Source: JANNFX01 sp031380225
GTDB taxonomy: Bacteria; Pseudomonadota; Alphaproteobacteria; Rhizobiales; Hyphomicrobiaceae
NCBI GenBank assembly: GCA_031380225.1
Contig: JANNFX010000134.1
Location: forward strand, 1 to 20,923
Direction: 5' to 3'
DNA length: 20,923 nt
The notes beneath the pieces were generated by a model. That model saw only the letters and a list, made by a program, of their open reading frames with translations, was not told the origin of the DNA and did not search any database. The translations under genes were made by a program, and so were the position numbers. Positions within the stretch are counted from its first letter, which is position 1; the number at the start of each line of letters is the position of its first letter. Of the stretch, positions 7,596-13,972 are shown one piece after another.

Positions 7596-8168
7596 GTGGT
7601 TAAGGTCATCGCCTCGACAGTCCGCAAAGGCAACGTGCTCGATCTCGGCGGCCGGCTCGCCGTCGTCATGTCGGCTGAGAACATTCATCCTGGCAAGGGT
7701 ACGCCGGTGACGCATTTGGAATTGCGCCGCATTGCTGACGGCGTGAAAGTTGTCGAGCGCTATCGGACAACGGACCAAGTTGAACGCGCCTACTTGGAAG
7801 AGCAGGACTACAATTTCCTCTACGAAGACGACATGGGCTACAATTTCATGCAGCCCGTCAGCTTCGACCAAATCTCTATCTCGAAAGACATTTTAGGCGA
7901 ACAGGGGCAGTGGTTGACCGAGGGTATGACCTGCAACGTGTCGCTGTTTGAAGGCAATCCGGTGTCAATTGAATTGCCAGCCCGCGTGGTATTTGAAATC
8001 GTCGAAGCCGATCCGGTCGTCAAGGGACAGACAGCATCGTCGTCCTATAAGCCTGCAAAACTTTCGAACGGTGCCCGCGTAATGGTCCCGCCCCATATCG
8101 GCACGGGCACCAAGGTTGTGATCATGACAGTCGATGGGTCATATGTTGAGCGCGCGCGGGACGCATAA
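7596..8168 (+). CDS. efp: Translation elongation factor P
   Basis: The 190-residue protein binds between the P and E sites of the ribosome and relieves stalling at polyproline stretches. It has an N-terminal KOW-like domain with the tip loop ENIHPGKGTPV, where K34 is the position modified in many bacteria. OB domains follow, and the C-terminal signature reads KGQTASSSYKPAKLSNG, then PPHIGTGTKVVI. The start is GTG at 7596, with AGGAG at 7584-7588, seven bases upstream. Length and sequence fit alphaproteobacterial EF-P. No epmA or epmB modification gene is visible nearby, so the status of K34 is open. The gene converges on sodB and shares a terminator with it. A TGGTC-A-GACCA palindrome lies at 7456-7466 in the upstream gap. 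Confidence 0.97.
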   Translation: MVKVIASTVRKGNVLDLGGRLAVVMSAENIHPGKGTPVTHLELRRIADGVKVVERYRTTDQVERAYLEEQDYNFLYEDDMGYNFMQPVSFDQISISKDILGEQGQWLTEGMTCNVSLFEGNPVSIELPARVVFEIVEADPVVKGQTASSSYKPAKLSNGARVMVPPHIGTGTKVVIMTVDGSYVERARDA

Positions 8169-8205
8169 CGGATTAAAAAAATTTCGTCACGCGGCGTGAC
8201 AATAA

Positions 8206-8236
8206 AAAAGGGCGGAACCTGAGGTTCCGCCCTTTT
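8206..8236. terminator. Bidirectional intrinsic terminator between efp and sodB
   Basis: A near-perfect stem pairs AAAAGGGCGGAACC with GGTTCCGCCCTTTT around TGA. It has a U-tract on each strand, so it can end transcription from both convergent genes. A smaller hairpin, GTCACGCGGCGTGAC, sits just upstream at 8186-8200. Confidence 0.9.
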
Positions 8237-8241
8237 AATAT

Positions 8242-8832
8242 TTAGCCCATCATTTGGTCGACATACTCCCAGCTGACCAGGTTGTCGAACCAGGCTTCGA
8301 GGTATTTGGCGCGCGCATTGCGGTAGTCAATGTAATAACTGTGCTCCCACACATCGCAGCCTAGGATCGGCATTGCGCCATGCATGATCGGGTTCTCGCC
8401 GTTCGGCGTTTTAGCGACTTCGAGCTTGCCGTCGCGAATGGCGAGCCAGCACCAACCAGAGCCAAACTGCGTCACGCCAGCGTTGATAAAGTCAGCACGC
8501 ATTTTGTCGAAGCCGCCGTATTCAGCAGCCAAGCGCTCAAGGCGGCCCGGAATTTTCTTGCCGCCACCACCCTTTTTCATCCAATTCCAGAAGTGGAGAT
8601 GATTGTAGTGTTGGCCGACGTTGTTGATCAGGCCGGCATTCTTGCCGGCGAACGCTGCCGCGCAAACGTCTTCAATGGTCTTGCCTTCAAGACCTGAGCC
8701 GATAATCATTTTGTTGGCGTTGTCGACATAGGCCAAGTGATGCTTGTCATGGTGGAACTGCAACGTCTCGGCTGACATATAGGGTGCCAGCGCGTCGTAA
8801 GCGTAGGGTAGGTCGGGAAGCTTAAAAGTCAT
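8242..8832 (-). CDS. sodB: Superoxide dismutase, Fe type
   Basis: Cytoplasmic enzyme that converts superoxide to oxygen and hydrogen peroxide. The 196-residue protein has all four metal ligands: H27 (LQFHHDKHHLAYVDNAN), H78 (NNVGQHYNHLHFW), D160 and H164 (LGCDVWEHSYYIDY). Q74, four residues before H78, is at the position occupied by Gln in Fe-SOD, while Mn enzymes have Gly there; this supports iron, although cambialistic use cannot be excluded. I chose the ATG at 8832 because AAGGAG lies seven bases upstream; a longer frame (start at 8859) would add nine unconserved residues. The usual GSGWAWL appears here as GSGWCWL, a small change. It is transcribed toward efp and ends at the shared terminator. 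Confidence 0.96.
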   Translation of the reverse strand: MTFKLPDLPYAYDALAPYMSAETLQFHHDKHHLAYVDNANKMIIGSGLEGKTIEDVCAAAFAGKNAGLINNVGQHYNHLHFWNWMKKGGGGKKIPGRLERLAAEYGGFDKMRADFINAGVTQFGSGWCWLAIRDGKLEVAKTPNGENPIMHGAMPILGCDVWEHSYYIDYRNARAKYLEAWFDNLVSWEYVDQMMG

Positions 8833-9276
8833 GGCGCATCTCCTTTGGTGGTTACCCACTGCCTACTGGCTTGGAGAGTGACGTTCAAGTGCGCCGAAAA
8901 ATTGGGGGAGCGGCCGGTGGGCGGGAAGGGTGCACCAACCCTGACTGTTGCACCCCCCTTTGGATCACGCCGGGGATATGAGAGGCCTCAGGGTCCAGAT
9001 ATCCTATTGGCAGGCGACTGAATTCGATCTGAACCGCACGTTCATCTGGCGTTCATATTCACGCCTGCCCTCACTTCACTAAAATCTCTGATTTTACAGA
9101 TAGTTAATAATCAGACTGGATTGGAGTAACCTTGCAACGACGTAAGTGGGACTTACATACGTTCAGGGATAGAGTGGCGACTTCAGCCGCTCAATGCGCC
9201 AAGTTTGCCGATGTTCATGGGACCTCGTCCAAAACGTGAGGAATACCAAGGGCAGCGGCCGTTTATGGTTTGATCA
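8833..9276. other. Divergent intergenic region between sodB and the macA-like gene
   Basis: No gene is seen in these 444 bases. The region must hold promoters for both flanking genes. It contains a hairpin at 8928-8955 (GGGTGCA pairing with TGCACCC across 14 bases) and a perfect inverted repeat at 9142-9156. It becomes AT-richer around 9080-9120. I could not place confident -10 and -35 boxes. Confidence 0.6.
9142..9156. promoter_or_regulatory. Candidate operator palindrome upstream of the ABC exporter operon
   Basis: GTAAGT-GGG-ACTTAC is a perfect 6+6 inverted repeat, loosely extended by ACGT on both sides. It lies about 120 bases before the macA-like start, where a regulator could bind. Function is inferred only from symmetry and position. 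Confidence 0.35.
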
Positions 9277-10743
9277 ATGAAAAAGCGTTTCGGGTCTCTG
9301 TTCACATTTGCTCTTCCGCTCGCTGTGGTGGGGGCGGCGGCCGCTTGGCTATTCAAAGGCGATGTCGGTTTGGCGCCTAAAACCGGCGTCGTGTACGAAA
9401 CGGTTGCTGTATCCAAAGGCCAAGTCCGGAAAGTGATCTCGACGACTGGGCCGGTGAGGGCGCTGGTCACTGTCAGCGTCGGCTCGCAGTTGTCCGGCCT
9501 AGTTGACAGCGTAAAATCTGACTTCAACAGCACCGTGAAGCCCGGTGACATCATGGCGACGCTGGACCGCAAGACCTTTGCCGCCCGCGTGGCGCAAGCT
9601 GTCGCCGATGTCGCTTCCGCGGATGCTGCTTTGATCAATCAAGACGCGGCCGCAGCCAAAGCAGATGCGGTATTGCGTTTGGCCGAGCAAACGTTCGCGC
9701 GCCAAAAGGGACTATCCGCAAAAGGCCTGTCGACACAGAACTCTTTTGAAACTGCGACCCGCGATCTTGAAGTGGCACGGGCCGACATTAAAGTCGCCAA
9801 AGCACAAATTGAGAGTGCCAAGGCCACGATCCAGCAGCGCAAAGCTCAATTAAACCAAGCGCAGATAGACCTCGATCGCACTGAAATCAGGGCGCCGATC
9901 GAAGGCACTGTGATCTCGCGCACCGTCGACCCTGGTCAGACGGTTGCCGCGAGTTTGCAAAGTCCGGAATTGTTCAAGATTGCTCAAGATCTGTCGCGCA
10001 TCCGCATTGAAGCCCAAGTCAATGAGGCTGACGTCGGCGCCATTGCAGAAGGCAATCCAGTCACGTTCACGGTCGATGCCTATCCGGACCGGTCCTTTAA
10101 CGGCCGCGTCACTCAGGTGCGCTTGGCGGCTACTGAGATCAATAACGTCGTCACCTATACAGTCATCATTGAGGCCGCGAATGAGGATCGCAAATTGTTC
10201 CCAGGTATGACGGCCAACGTTGAAATTGAAGCAGCGAAGCGCGAAGACGTGCTGCGCGTTTCGAACGATACGCTGCGCTACAAGCCGAAGGTTTCTGCTA
10301 AGGAAAGCGGCCATGACAGTTCCGACCGCACCAAACGCCTGATTGACCGTCTGAAGGGTGAAATTGCGTTGACGGCCGTGCAAGAGACCGCGGTCTTGGA
10401 TGCCCTCAAGAAACTCTCGGATGAAACCAAGGCGTCGAGTTCGGGCGCAAGTATGGGTGGTCCGCCAATAGACTTTGGCGCCATGCGCCAGCGCATCAAT
10501 GCCCGCGTCGAGCAGGCGTTGCGGCCACTTTTGAGCGATGATCAGCAAAAATTGTTTGAACGCTGGAAGCAGGGCCGCGAAACGTCGAAGACAGCCACAC
10601 TTTGGGTGATCGGCAGCGACGGCAAGCCTGAGGCTCAGTTTGTACGGCTGGGATTGGCGGACGATAAATTCTCCGAAGTGCTCGGCGACAAGATCCCTGA
10701 AGGCGCTAATATCGTCGTCCGCGCCCGCGAGGTCGCCAAATGA
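9277..10743 (+). CDS. MacA-like periplasmic membrane fusion protein with extra LTxxQ-like insert
   Basis: Periplasmic adaptor (HlyD/RND-MFP family) of a MacAB-type tripartite exporter. The 488-residue protein has an N-terminal membrane anchor (FTFALPLAVVGAAAAWLF, 10-27). A split lipoyl domain follows (SQLSGLVDSVKSDFNSTVKP and RAPIEGTVISRTVDPGQTV), with a helical hairpin between its halves (about 100-198). The beta-barrel (about 235-320) contains LFPGMTANVEIEA. Residues 338-440 do not fit plain MacA: a charged, helical segment contains ALTAVQETAVLDALKKL and PLLSDDQQKLFERW, recalling the LTxxQ repeats of the Spy/CpxP family. The membrane-proximal domain resumes afterwards (TLWVIGSDGKPEAQFVRLGL). 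The start at 9277 follows an in-frame stop closely but has no strong Shine-Dalgarno. Its stop overlaps the ATPase start (ATGA). No outer-membrane TolC-type gene is in the window. Confidence 0.9.
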   Translation: MKKRFGSLFTFALPLAVVGAAAAWLFKGDVGLAPKTGVVYETVAVSKGQVRKVISTTGPVRALVTVSVGSQLSGLVDSVKSDFNSTVKPGDIMATLDRKTFAARVAQAVADVASADAALINQDAAAAKADAVLRLAEQTFARQKGLSAKGLSTQNSFETATRDLEVARADIKVAKAQIESAKATIQQRKAQLNQAQIDLDRTEIRAPIEGTVISRTVDPGQTVAASLQSPELFKIAQDLSRIRIEAQVNEADVGAIAEGNPVTFTVDAYPDRSFNGRVTQVRLAATEINNVVTYTVIIEAANEDRKLFPGMTANVEIEAAKREDVLRVSNDTLRYKPKVSAKESGHDSSDRTKRLIDRLKGEIALTAVQETAVLDALKKLSDETKASSSGASMGGPPIDFGAMRQRINARVEQALRPLLSDDQQKLFERWKQGRETSKTATLWVIGSDGKPEAQFVRLGLADDKFSEVLGDKIPEGANIVVRAREVAK

Positions 10744-11477
10744 CGGCGGCGCCGGGGCCCGTTGTCTGCGCCGTCGATCTCGTCAAAACCTACCGGATGG
10801 GCGATGAGGCGGTTCATGCACTAGCCGGCGTCTCTTTGTCGATCGCTGCCGGTGAATACGTCGCCATCATGGGGCCGTCGGGTTCCGGAAAATCGACCAT
10901 GATGAATTTGATCGGTGCGCTTGACGTCCCGACGGCGGGCGAACTCTTTATCGATGGCCTCGACGTTGGCAAACTTGATGGCGACGCGCTTGCTGACTTG
11001 CGCAATCGCAAAATCGGCTTTGTCTTTCAGCAGTTCAATTTGCTGCCGCGAACGCCGGCGCTCCGCCAAGTCATGCTGCCGTTGCTCTACGCCAATCCTA
11101 CTCCGGACAATGCCGAAGCCCTTGCAAAGCTGTGTCTTGAGCAAGTGGGCCTCGGAAACCGGCTGGATCATCATCCGCGGCAATTGTCGGGTGGCCAGCA
11201 GCAACGCGTTGCGATTGCCCGTGCTTTGATCAATAATCCGAAGCTGTTGCTCGCCGATGAGCCGACTGGTGCACTTGATAGCAAGACATCGGAAGAAATC
11301 ATGGAGTTACTGACTGAGCTCAACCGGCAGGGTGTGACCATCATCTTGGTCACCCACGAAGCTGATATCGCCAATTGGGCCCGGCGCCGGATTGTGTTTC
11401 GCGATGGGAAAATCGTCGACGATGTCAGCCAAATGCCGAAATGGTACCAAGCAAAACCAGCGGAGAGCGCCGCGTGA
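10740..11477 (+). CDS. ABC transporter ATP-binding protein, MacB/LolD type
   Basis: Cytoplasmic ATPase subunit that powers the adjacent permease. The 245-residue protein has Walker A GPSGSGKST (45-53), the Q-loop (FVFQQFNLLPRTPALRQV), the signature LSGGQQQR (149-156), Walker B LLLADEP with the catalytic Glu at 174, the D-loop (TGALDSKTS) and switch His206 (LVTHEAD). The sequence fits the MacB/LolD/FtsE group (GDEAVHALAGVSLSI; FNLLPR). In Escherichia coli MacB the ATPase is fused to the permease; here the two are separate genes. Four-base overlaps join it to the genes on both sides (ATGA upstream, GTGA downstream), implying one transcript and coupled translation. Confidence 0.95.
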   Translation: MTAAPGPVVCAVDLVKTYRMGDEAVHALAGVSLSIAAGEYVAIMGPSGSGKSTMMNLIGALDVPTAGELFIDGLDVGKLDGDALADLRNRKIGFVFQQFNLLPRTPALRQVMLPLLYANPTPDNAEALAKLCLEQVGLGNRLDHHPRQLSGGQQQRVAIARALINNPKLLLADEPTGALDSKTSEEIMELLTELNRQGVTIILVTHEADIANWARRRIVFRDGKIVDDVSQMPKWYQAKPAESAA

Positions 11478-12712
11478 GCTTTTGGGACAGCCTTAAAATC
11501 GCAATTACGGCGCTTAGAACAAACCTCTTGCGCGCCATCCTGACGACGCTTGGAATTGTCATCGGCGTTGCGTCTGTCATCATTCTGGTTTCGCTTGGCA
11601 ACGGCGCCACAAGCGAAGTCGACAAACAAATCAACTCGCTCGGCACCAATATGCTGGTGGTGTTTCCAGGCTCGAGCCGAATTAATGGCCGATCGGTAGG
11701 TGCCGGATCCGATATTCCACTCTCCGAAGGCGATCTGTCTGCGGTCCGCGATAAAGTTGCCGGTGTCACGTCAATTTCCGGCCAATTGAATGAGGCGGCC
11801 ACCGTAGTCCGGGCGGGCGCAAATTGGAGTACGACCGTTGGCGGCATCCATTCCGAATTCACAACGGTACGCGATTGGCCAATGGAAAGTGGCCGCGATC
11901 TCAATTCCAACGATGTAAGGGGAGCCTCTCGCGTCGCACTCGCCGGCCAAACGGTCGTGAAGGAATTGTTTCCAGGTGAAGACCCAGTCGGTGCAACCGT
12001 GCGCATCAAAAATGTCCCATTTGAAATTGTCGGCGTGTTAGCGCGTAAGGGGCAGTCGAGTATGGGCCGCGACCAGGACGATGTTGTCTTGATCCCGATT
12101 ACGACGGCCCGCAATCGCATTGCAGGCAAGAGCGAAGTTCAAGCTGAGCAGGCAGGGAATCTTTACGTCAAGATTGATCCGGCAACCGATATCGCGGCCG
12201 CACAAGAAGAAATAGAAAGCGTGCTGCGCCAACGGCGCCGTTCGACAGGCGGCGAAAAGGGCGAAGATAGTTTTTCGGTTCGCAATTTGTCGGAAATGAT
12301 GAAAGCGAGAACGGAAGTTCTGTCTACGCTAAGTTATTTACTGGCAGCGACATCTGCTATTTCGCTGATTGTCGGTGGTATTGGAATTATGAATATTATG
12401 CTCGTGTCGGTGACTGAGCGGACTCGCGAAATTGGGCTCAGGATGGCGGTCGGCGGCCGCCGCGGCGATATTCTGAAGCAATTTCTAGTTGAAGCCGTCG
12501 CTCTATGCCTTTTGGGCGGATTGATTGGCGCCGCCTTGGGTGTTGGCGCCTCTGCCGCCATCGCTTATGCTGCGAATTGGCCTGTTGTTGTCAGTCCTCA
12601 AGTGCTAGCCATGGCAATCGCTGCTGCGGCTTTGACCGGGATATTATTTGGCTATTTTCCGGCGCGCCGCGCCGCTGGTTTAAATCCAATTGATGCGCTT
12701 CGCAGCGAATAG
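11474..12712 (+). CDS. ABC transporter permease, MacB/FtsX type
   Basis: The 412-residue inner-membrane protein has the four-helix MacB topology. TM1 is at about 20-42 (LRAILTTLGIVIGVASVIIL). A large periplasmic domain (43-282, MacB_PCD type) includes NSLGTNMLVVFPG and VALAGQTVVKELF. TM2 is at about 283-311 (ISLIVGGIGIMNIMLVSV). The conserved cytoplasmic loop TERTREIGLRMAVGGRRGDI contacts the ATPase. TM3 is at about 340-365 and TM4 at about 374-394, and the family tail FPARRAAGLNPIDALRSE is present. Type VII ABC proteins of this kind transmit mechanical force to the periplasmic adaptor rather than moving substrate across the inner membrane. I chose the GTG at 11474 because GGAGAG precedes it and it overlaps the ATPase stop (GTGA). 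The substrate is unknown. Confidence 0.93.
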   Translation: MSFWDSLKIAITALRTNLLRAILTTLGIVIGVASVIILVSLGNGATSEVDKQINSLGTNMLVVFPGSSRINGRSVGAGSDIPLSEGDLSAVRDKVAGVTSISGQLNEAATVVRAGANWSTTVGGIHSEFTTVRDWPMESGRDLNSNDVRGASRVALAGQTVVKELFPGEDPVGATVRIKNVPFEIVGVLARKGQSSMGRDQDDVVLIPITTARNRIAGKSEVQAEQAGNLYVKIDPATDIAAAQEEIESVLRQRRRSTGGEKGEDSFSVRNLSEMMKARTEVLSTLSYLLAATSAISLIVGGIGIMNIMLVSVTERTREIGLRMAVGGRRGDILKQFLVEAVALCLLGGLIGAALGVGASAAIAYAANWPVVVSPQVLAMAIAAAALTGILFGYFPARRAAGLNPIDALRSE

Positions 12713-12835
12713 GGCGTAATTTCAAAGTGGACTGTGATTATGCCATTTCCCATTCAAGCAGCGAGATGTCCTCGATTAATGATATTAGAAAAATATAACT
12801 GCTGCGTCAAAAAGTCGATACAGAAGCAAATAGGA

Positions 12836-12863
12836 TTGGGTTTATACGACACCAAAGTATAAT
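12836..12863 (+). promoter_or_regulatory. Probable promoter of the H-NS-family gene
   Basis: TATAAT at 12858-12863 is a perfect -10 box, with TTGGGT at 12836-12841 as a -35 box at 16-base spacing. The surrounding sequence is AT-rich. A small hairpin, GGAATG (12872-12877) with CATTCC (12890-12895), would lie in the 5' leader just before the ribosome binding site. Confidence 0.55.
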
Positions 12864-12917
12864 CCGTCATGGGAATGCCGCAGCAAGGCCATTCCAATTG
12901 AAAAAGAGGAAACTGAT

Positions 12918-13238
12918 ATGGCCGGCGTTCAAGTTGATAAGATGTCTTTGAAGGAGATCAATGATCTCGAAGCCAAACTCGCGAAAGCTAAGACGAATGC
13001 CCGCGAAAAAGCCAAAACAGAATACAAAGACAAAATTGATCGGTTGCTGGACGGCAGCGGGTTTACCGTTGCAGAACTCTACGGGTTCGCTGGCAAGGGC
13101 AAAGGCCGTGGCAAGTCGGTGGCCAAATACGCCAATCCCGATGACCGGTCGCAAACTTGGACAGGCCGTGGCCGCAAGCCGAATTGGCTCGTCGCGCGCC
13201 TCAAGAAGGGCGCCAAGGTTGACGATTTTTCGCTCTAA
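12918..13238 (+). CDS. H-NS family nucleoid-associated protein (HvrA-like)
   Basis: The 106-residue DNA-binding protein has the H-NS layout. An N-terminal coiled-coil oligomerisation region (about 8-45: LKEINDLEAKLAKAKTNARE) is followed by a basic linker (GKGKGRGKSV). The C-terminal DNA-binding motif KYANPDDRSQTWTGRGRKPN precedes WLVARLKKG. The TGRGRKP segment is the minor-groove-binding loop of the family. Such proteins coat AT-rich DNA and silence transcription; alphaproteobacterial relatives include HvrA. AGAGGA precedes the ATG at good spacing. The gene has its own probable promoter and an intrinsic terminator, so it is likely monocistronic. It sits between the ABC operon and groESL. Confidence 0.93.
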   Translation: MAGVQVDKMSLKEINDLEAKLAKAKTNAREKAKTEYKDKIDRLLDGSGFTVAELYGFAGKGKGRGKSVAKYANPDDRSQTWTGRGRKPNWLVARLKKGAKVDDFSL

Positions 13239-13266
13239 ATCTCAACACCGGCCATTTTTTGATGAG

Positions 13267-13296
13267 AGGCCCGGCACCGATGCTGGGCCTTTTTTA
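13267..13296 (+). terminator. Intrinsic terminator after the H-NS-family gene
   Basis: AGGCCCGGC (13267-13275) pairs with GCTGGGCCT (13282-13290), with one G-U pair, and is followed directly by a run of T. Confidence 0.9.
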
Positions 13297-13361
13297 CTGC
13301 AAAGTCATATGGCTGCCCTTGTGTATGGGGCTGTGTATACACCCCTTTGCCATTAGACAAT

Positions 13362-13388
13362 TTAGCACTCATGCCTTGACAGTGCTAA
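13362..13388. promoter_or_regulatory. CIRCE operator of groESL (HrcA binding site)
   Basis: TTAGCACTC, a nine-base spacer (ATGCCTTGA), then CAGTGCTAA. The consensus is TTAGCACTC-N9-GAGTGCTAA, so only one base differs (C for G at 13380). HrcA, stabilised by GroEL, represses through this site and releases it on heat shock. hrcA is not in the window. Confidence 0.95.
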
Positions 13389-13406
13389 CAAGCATCCACA
13401 TATAAA
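13376..13406 (+). promoter_or_regulatory. Probable groESL promoter overlapping CIRCE
   Basis: A perfect -35 box TTGACA (13376-13381) lies inside the CIRCE element. TATAAA at 13401-13406 is the best -10 candidate, although the 19-base spacer is long. The overlap explains repression by HrcA. Confidence 0.6.
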
Positions 13407-13549
13407 CACCAGAGGAATGCTGCGACCGCGCTCTTGGCCATGCCAGCCGGTCACCGTGGCGTTTCCTCGCAACCGGACGGGTCAAATTGGGCCTGCCGCT
13501 TGCTCCCCAAACAACGCTGTTGTCCACGCTATAACAAGAGGTTAGACTC

Positions 13550-13864
13550 ATGAAATTCCGTCCTTTGCACGACCGCGTTGTCGTCAAGCGGCTTGAAGAG
13601 GAAACAAAAACGGCTGGCGGGATCATCATTCCTGACACCGTCAAAGAAAAGCCGATGCAGGGCAAGATCATTGCCGTTGGCCCCGGCGCTCGCGACGAGG
13701 CCGGCAAGGTTAACGCGCTCGACGTCAAGGTTGGCGACACGGTGCTGTTCGGCAAGTGGTCGGGTACCGAAGTCAAGATCGACGGCGATGACCTGCTGAT
13801 CATGAAAGAAAGCGACATCATGGGCGTGATCGAAGGCAAGACCTCGGTCAAGGCGGCGGCCTAA
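13550..13864 (+). CDS. groES: Co-chaperonin GroES
   Basis: The 104-residue protein forms the heptameric lid of the GroEL folding chamber. The sequence is typical: MKFRPLHDRVVVKRLEEETK, then the mobile loop TAGGIIIPDTVKEKPMQGKI, VGPGARDEAGK, and VKVGDTVLFGKWSGTEVKID leading to ESDIMGVIE. An AAGAGG ribosome binding site precedes the ATG. The length is slightly above the usual 95-98 because of a C-terminal tail (GKTSVKAAA). It is the first gene of the groESL operon behind the CIRCE element. Confidence 0.98.
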   Translation: MKFRPLHDRVVVKRLEEETKTAGGIIIPDTVKEKPMQGKIIAVGPGARDEAGKVNALDVKVGDTVLFGKWSGTEVKIDGDDLLIMKESDIMGVIEGKTSVKAAA

Positions 13865-13886
13865 TCCGCCGGCAGCCGTGAGGTGG

Positions 13887-13912
13887 CAGTGGTCAGTCGG
13901 TTGACTGCACTG
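13887..13912 (+). other. Stem-loop in the groES-groEL spacer
   Basis: CAGTG and CAGTC on the left arm pair with GACTG and CACTG on the right around GGTT, giving ten pairs with a two-base bulge. A hairpin between groES and groEL could affect mRNA processing or the ratio of the two products. It lacks a T-run, so it is not a normal terminator. Confidence 0.5.
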
Positions 13913-13972
13913 AAACCGGCTTACGACTGCCCACTCACCACTTACCATCTTCCCCCTTACTGGAGCAGACAC

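Larger units (their letters stand above)
13239..13549. other. Intergenic region between the H-NS gene and groES
   Basis: These 311 bases hold no gene. They contain the H-NS terminator, a GTGTATACAC palindrome (13333-13342), the CIRCE operator with overlapping promoter, and a groES leader of roughly 130 bases. Confidence 0.8.

Noticed and set aside
8928..8955. Hairpin upstream of sodB as a terminator
   Set aside because: No gene reads into it from either side and the loop is 14 bases; it is noted only as structure within the intergenic region.
9850..10548. Long minus-strand frame inside the macA-like gene
   Set aside because: It is antisense to a gene with clear domains, has no independent ribosome binding site and no family resemblance.
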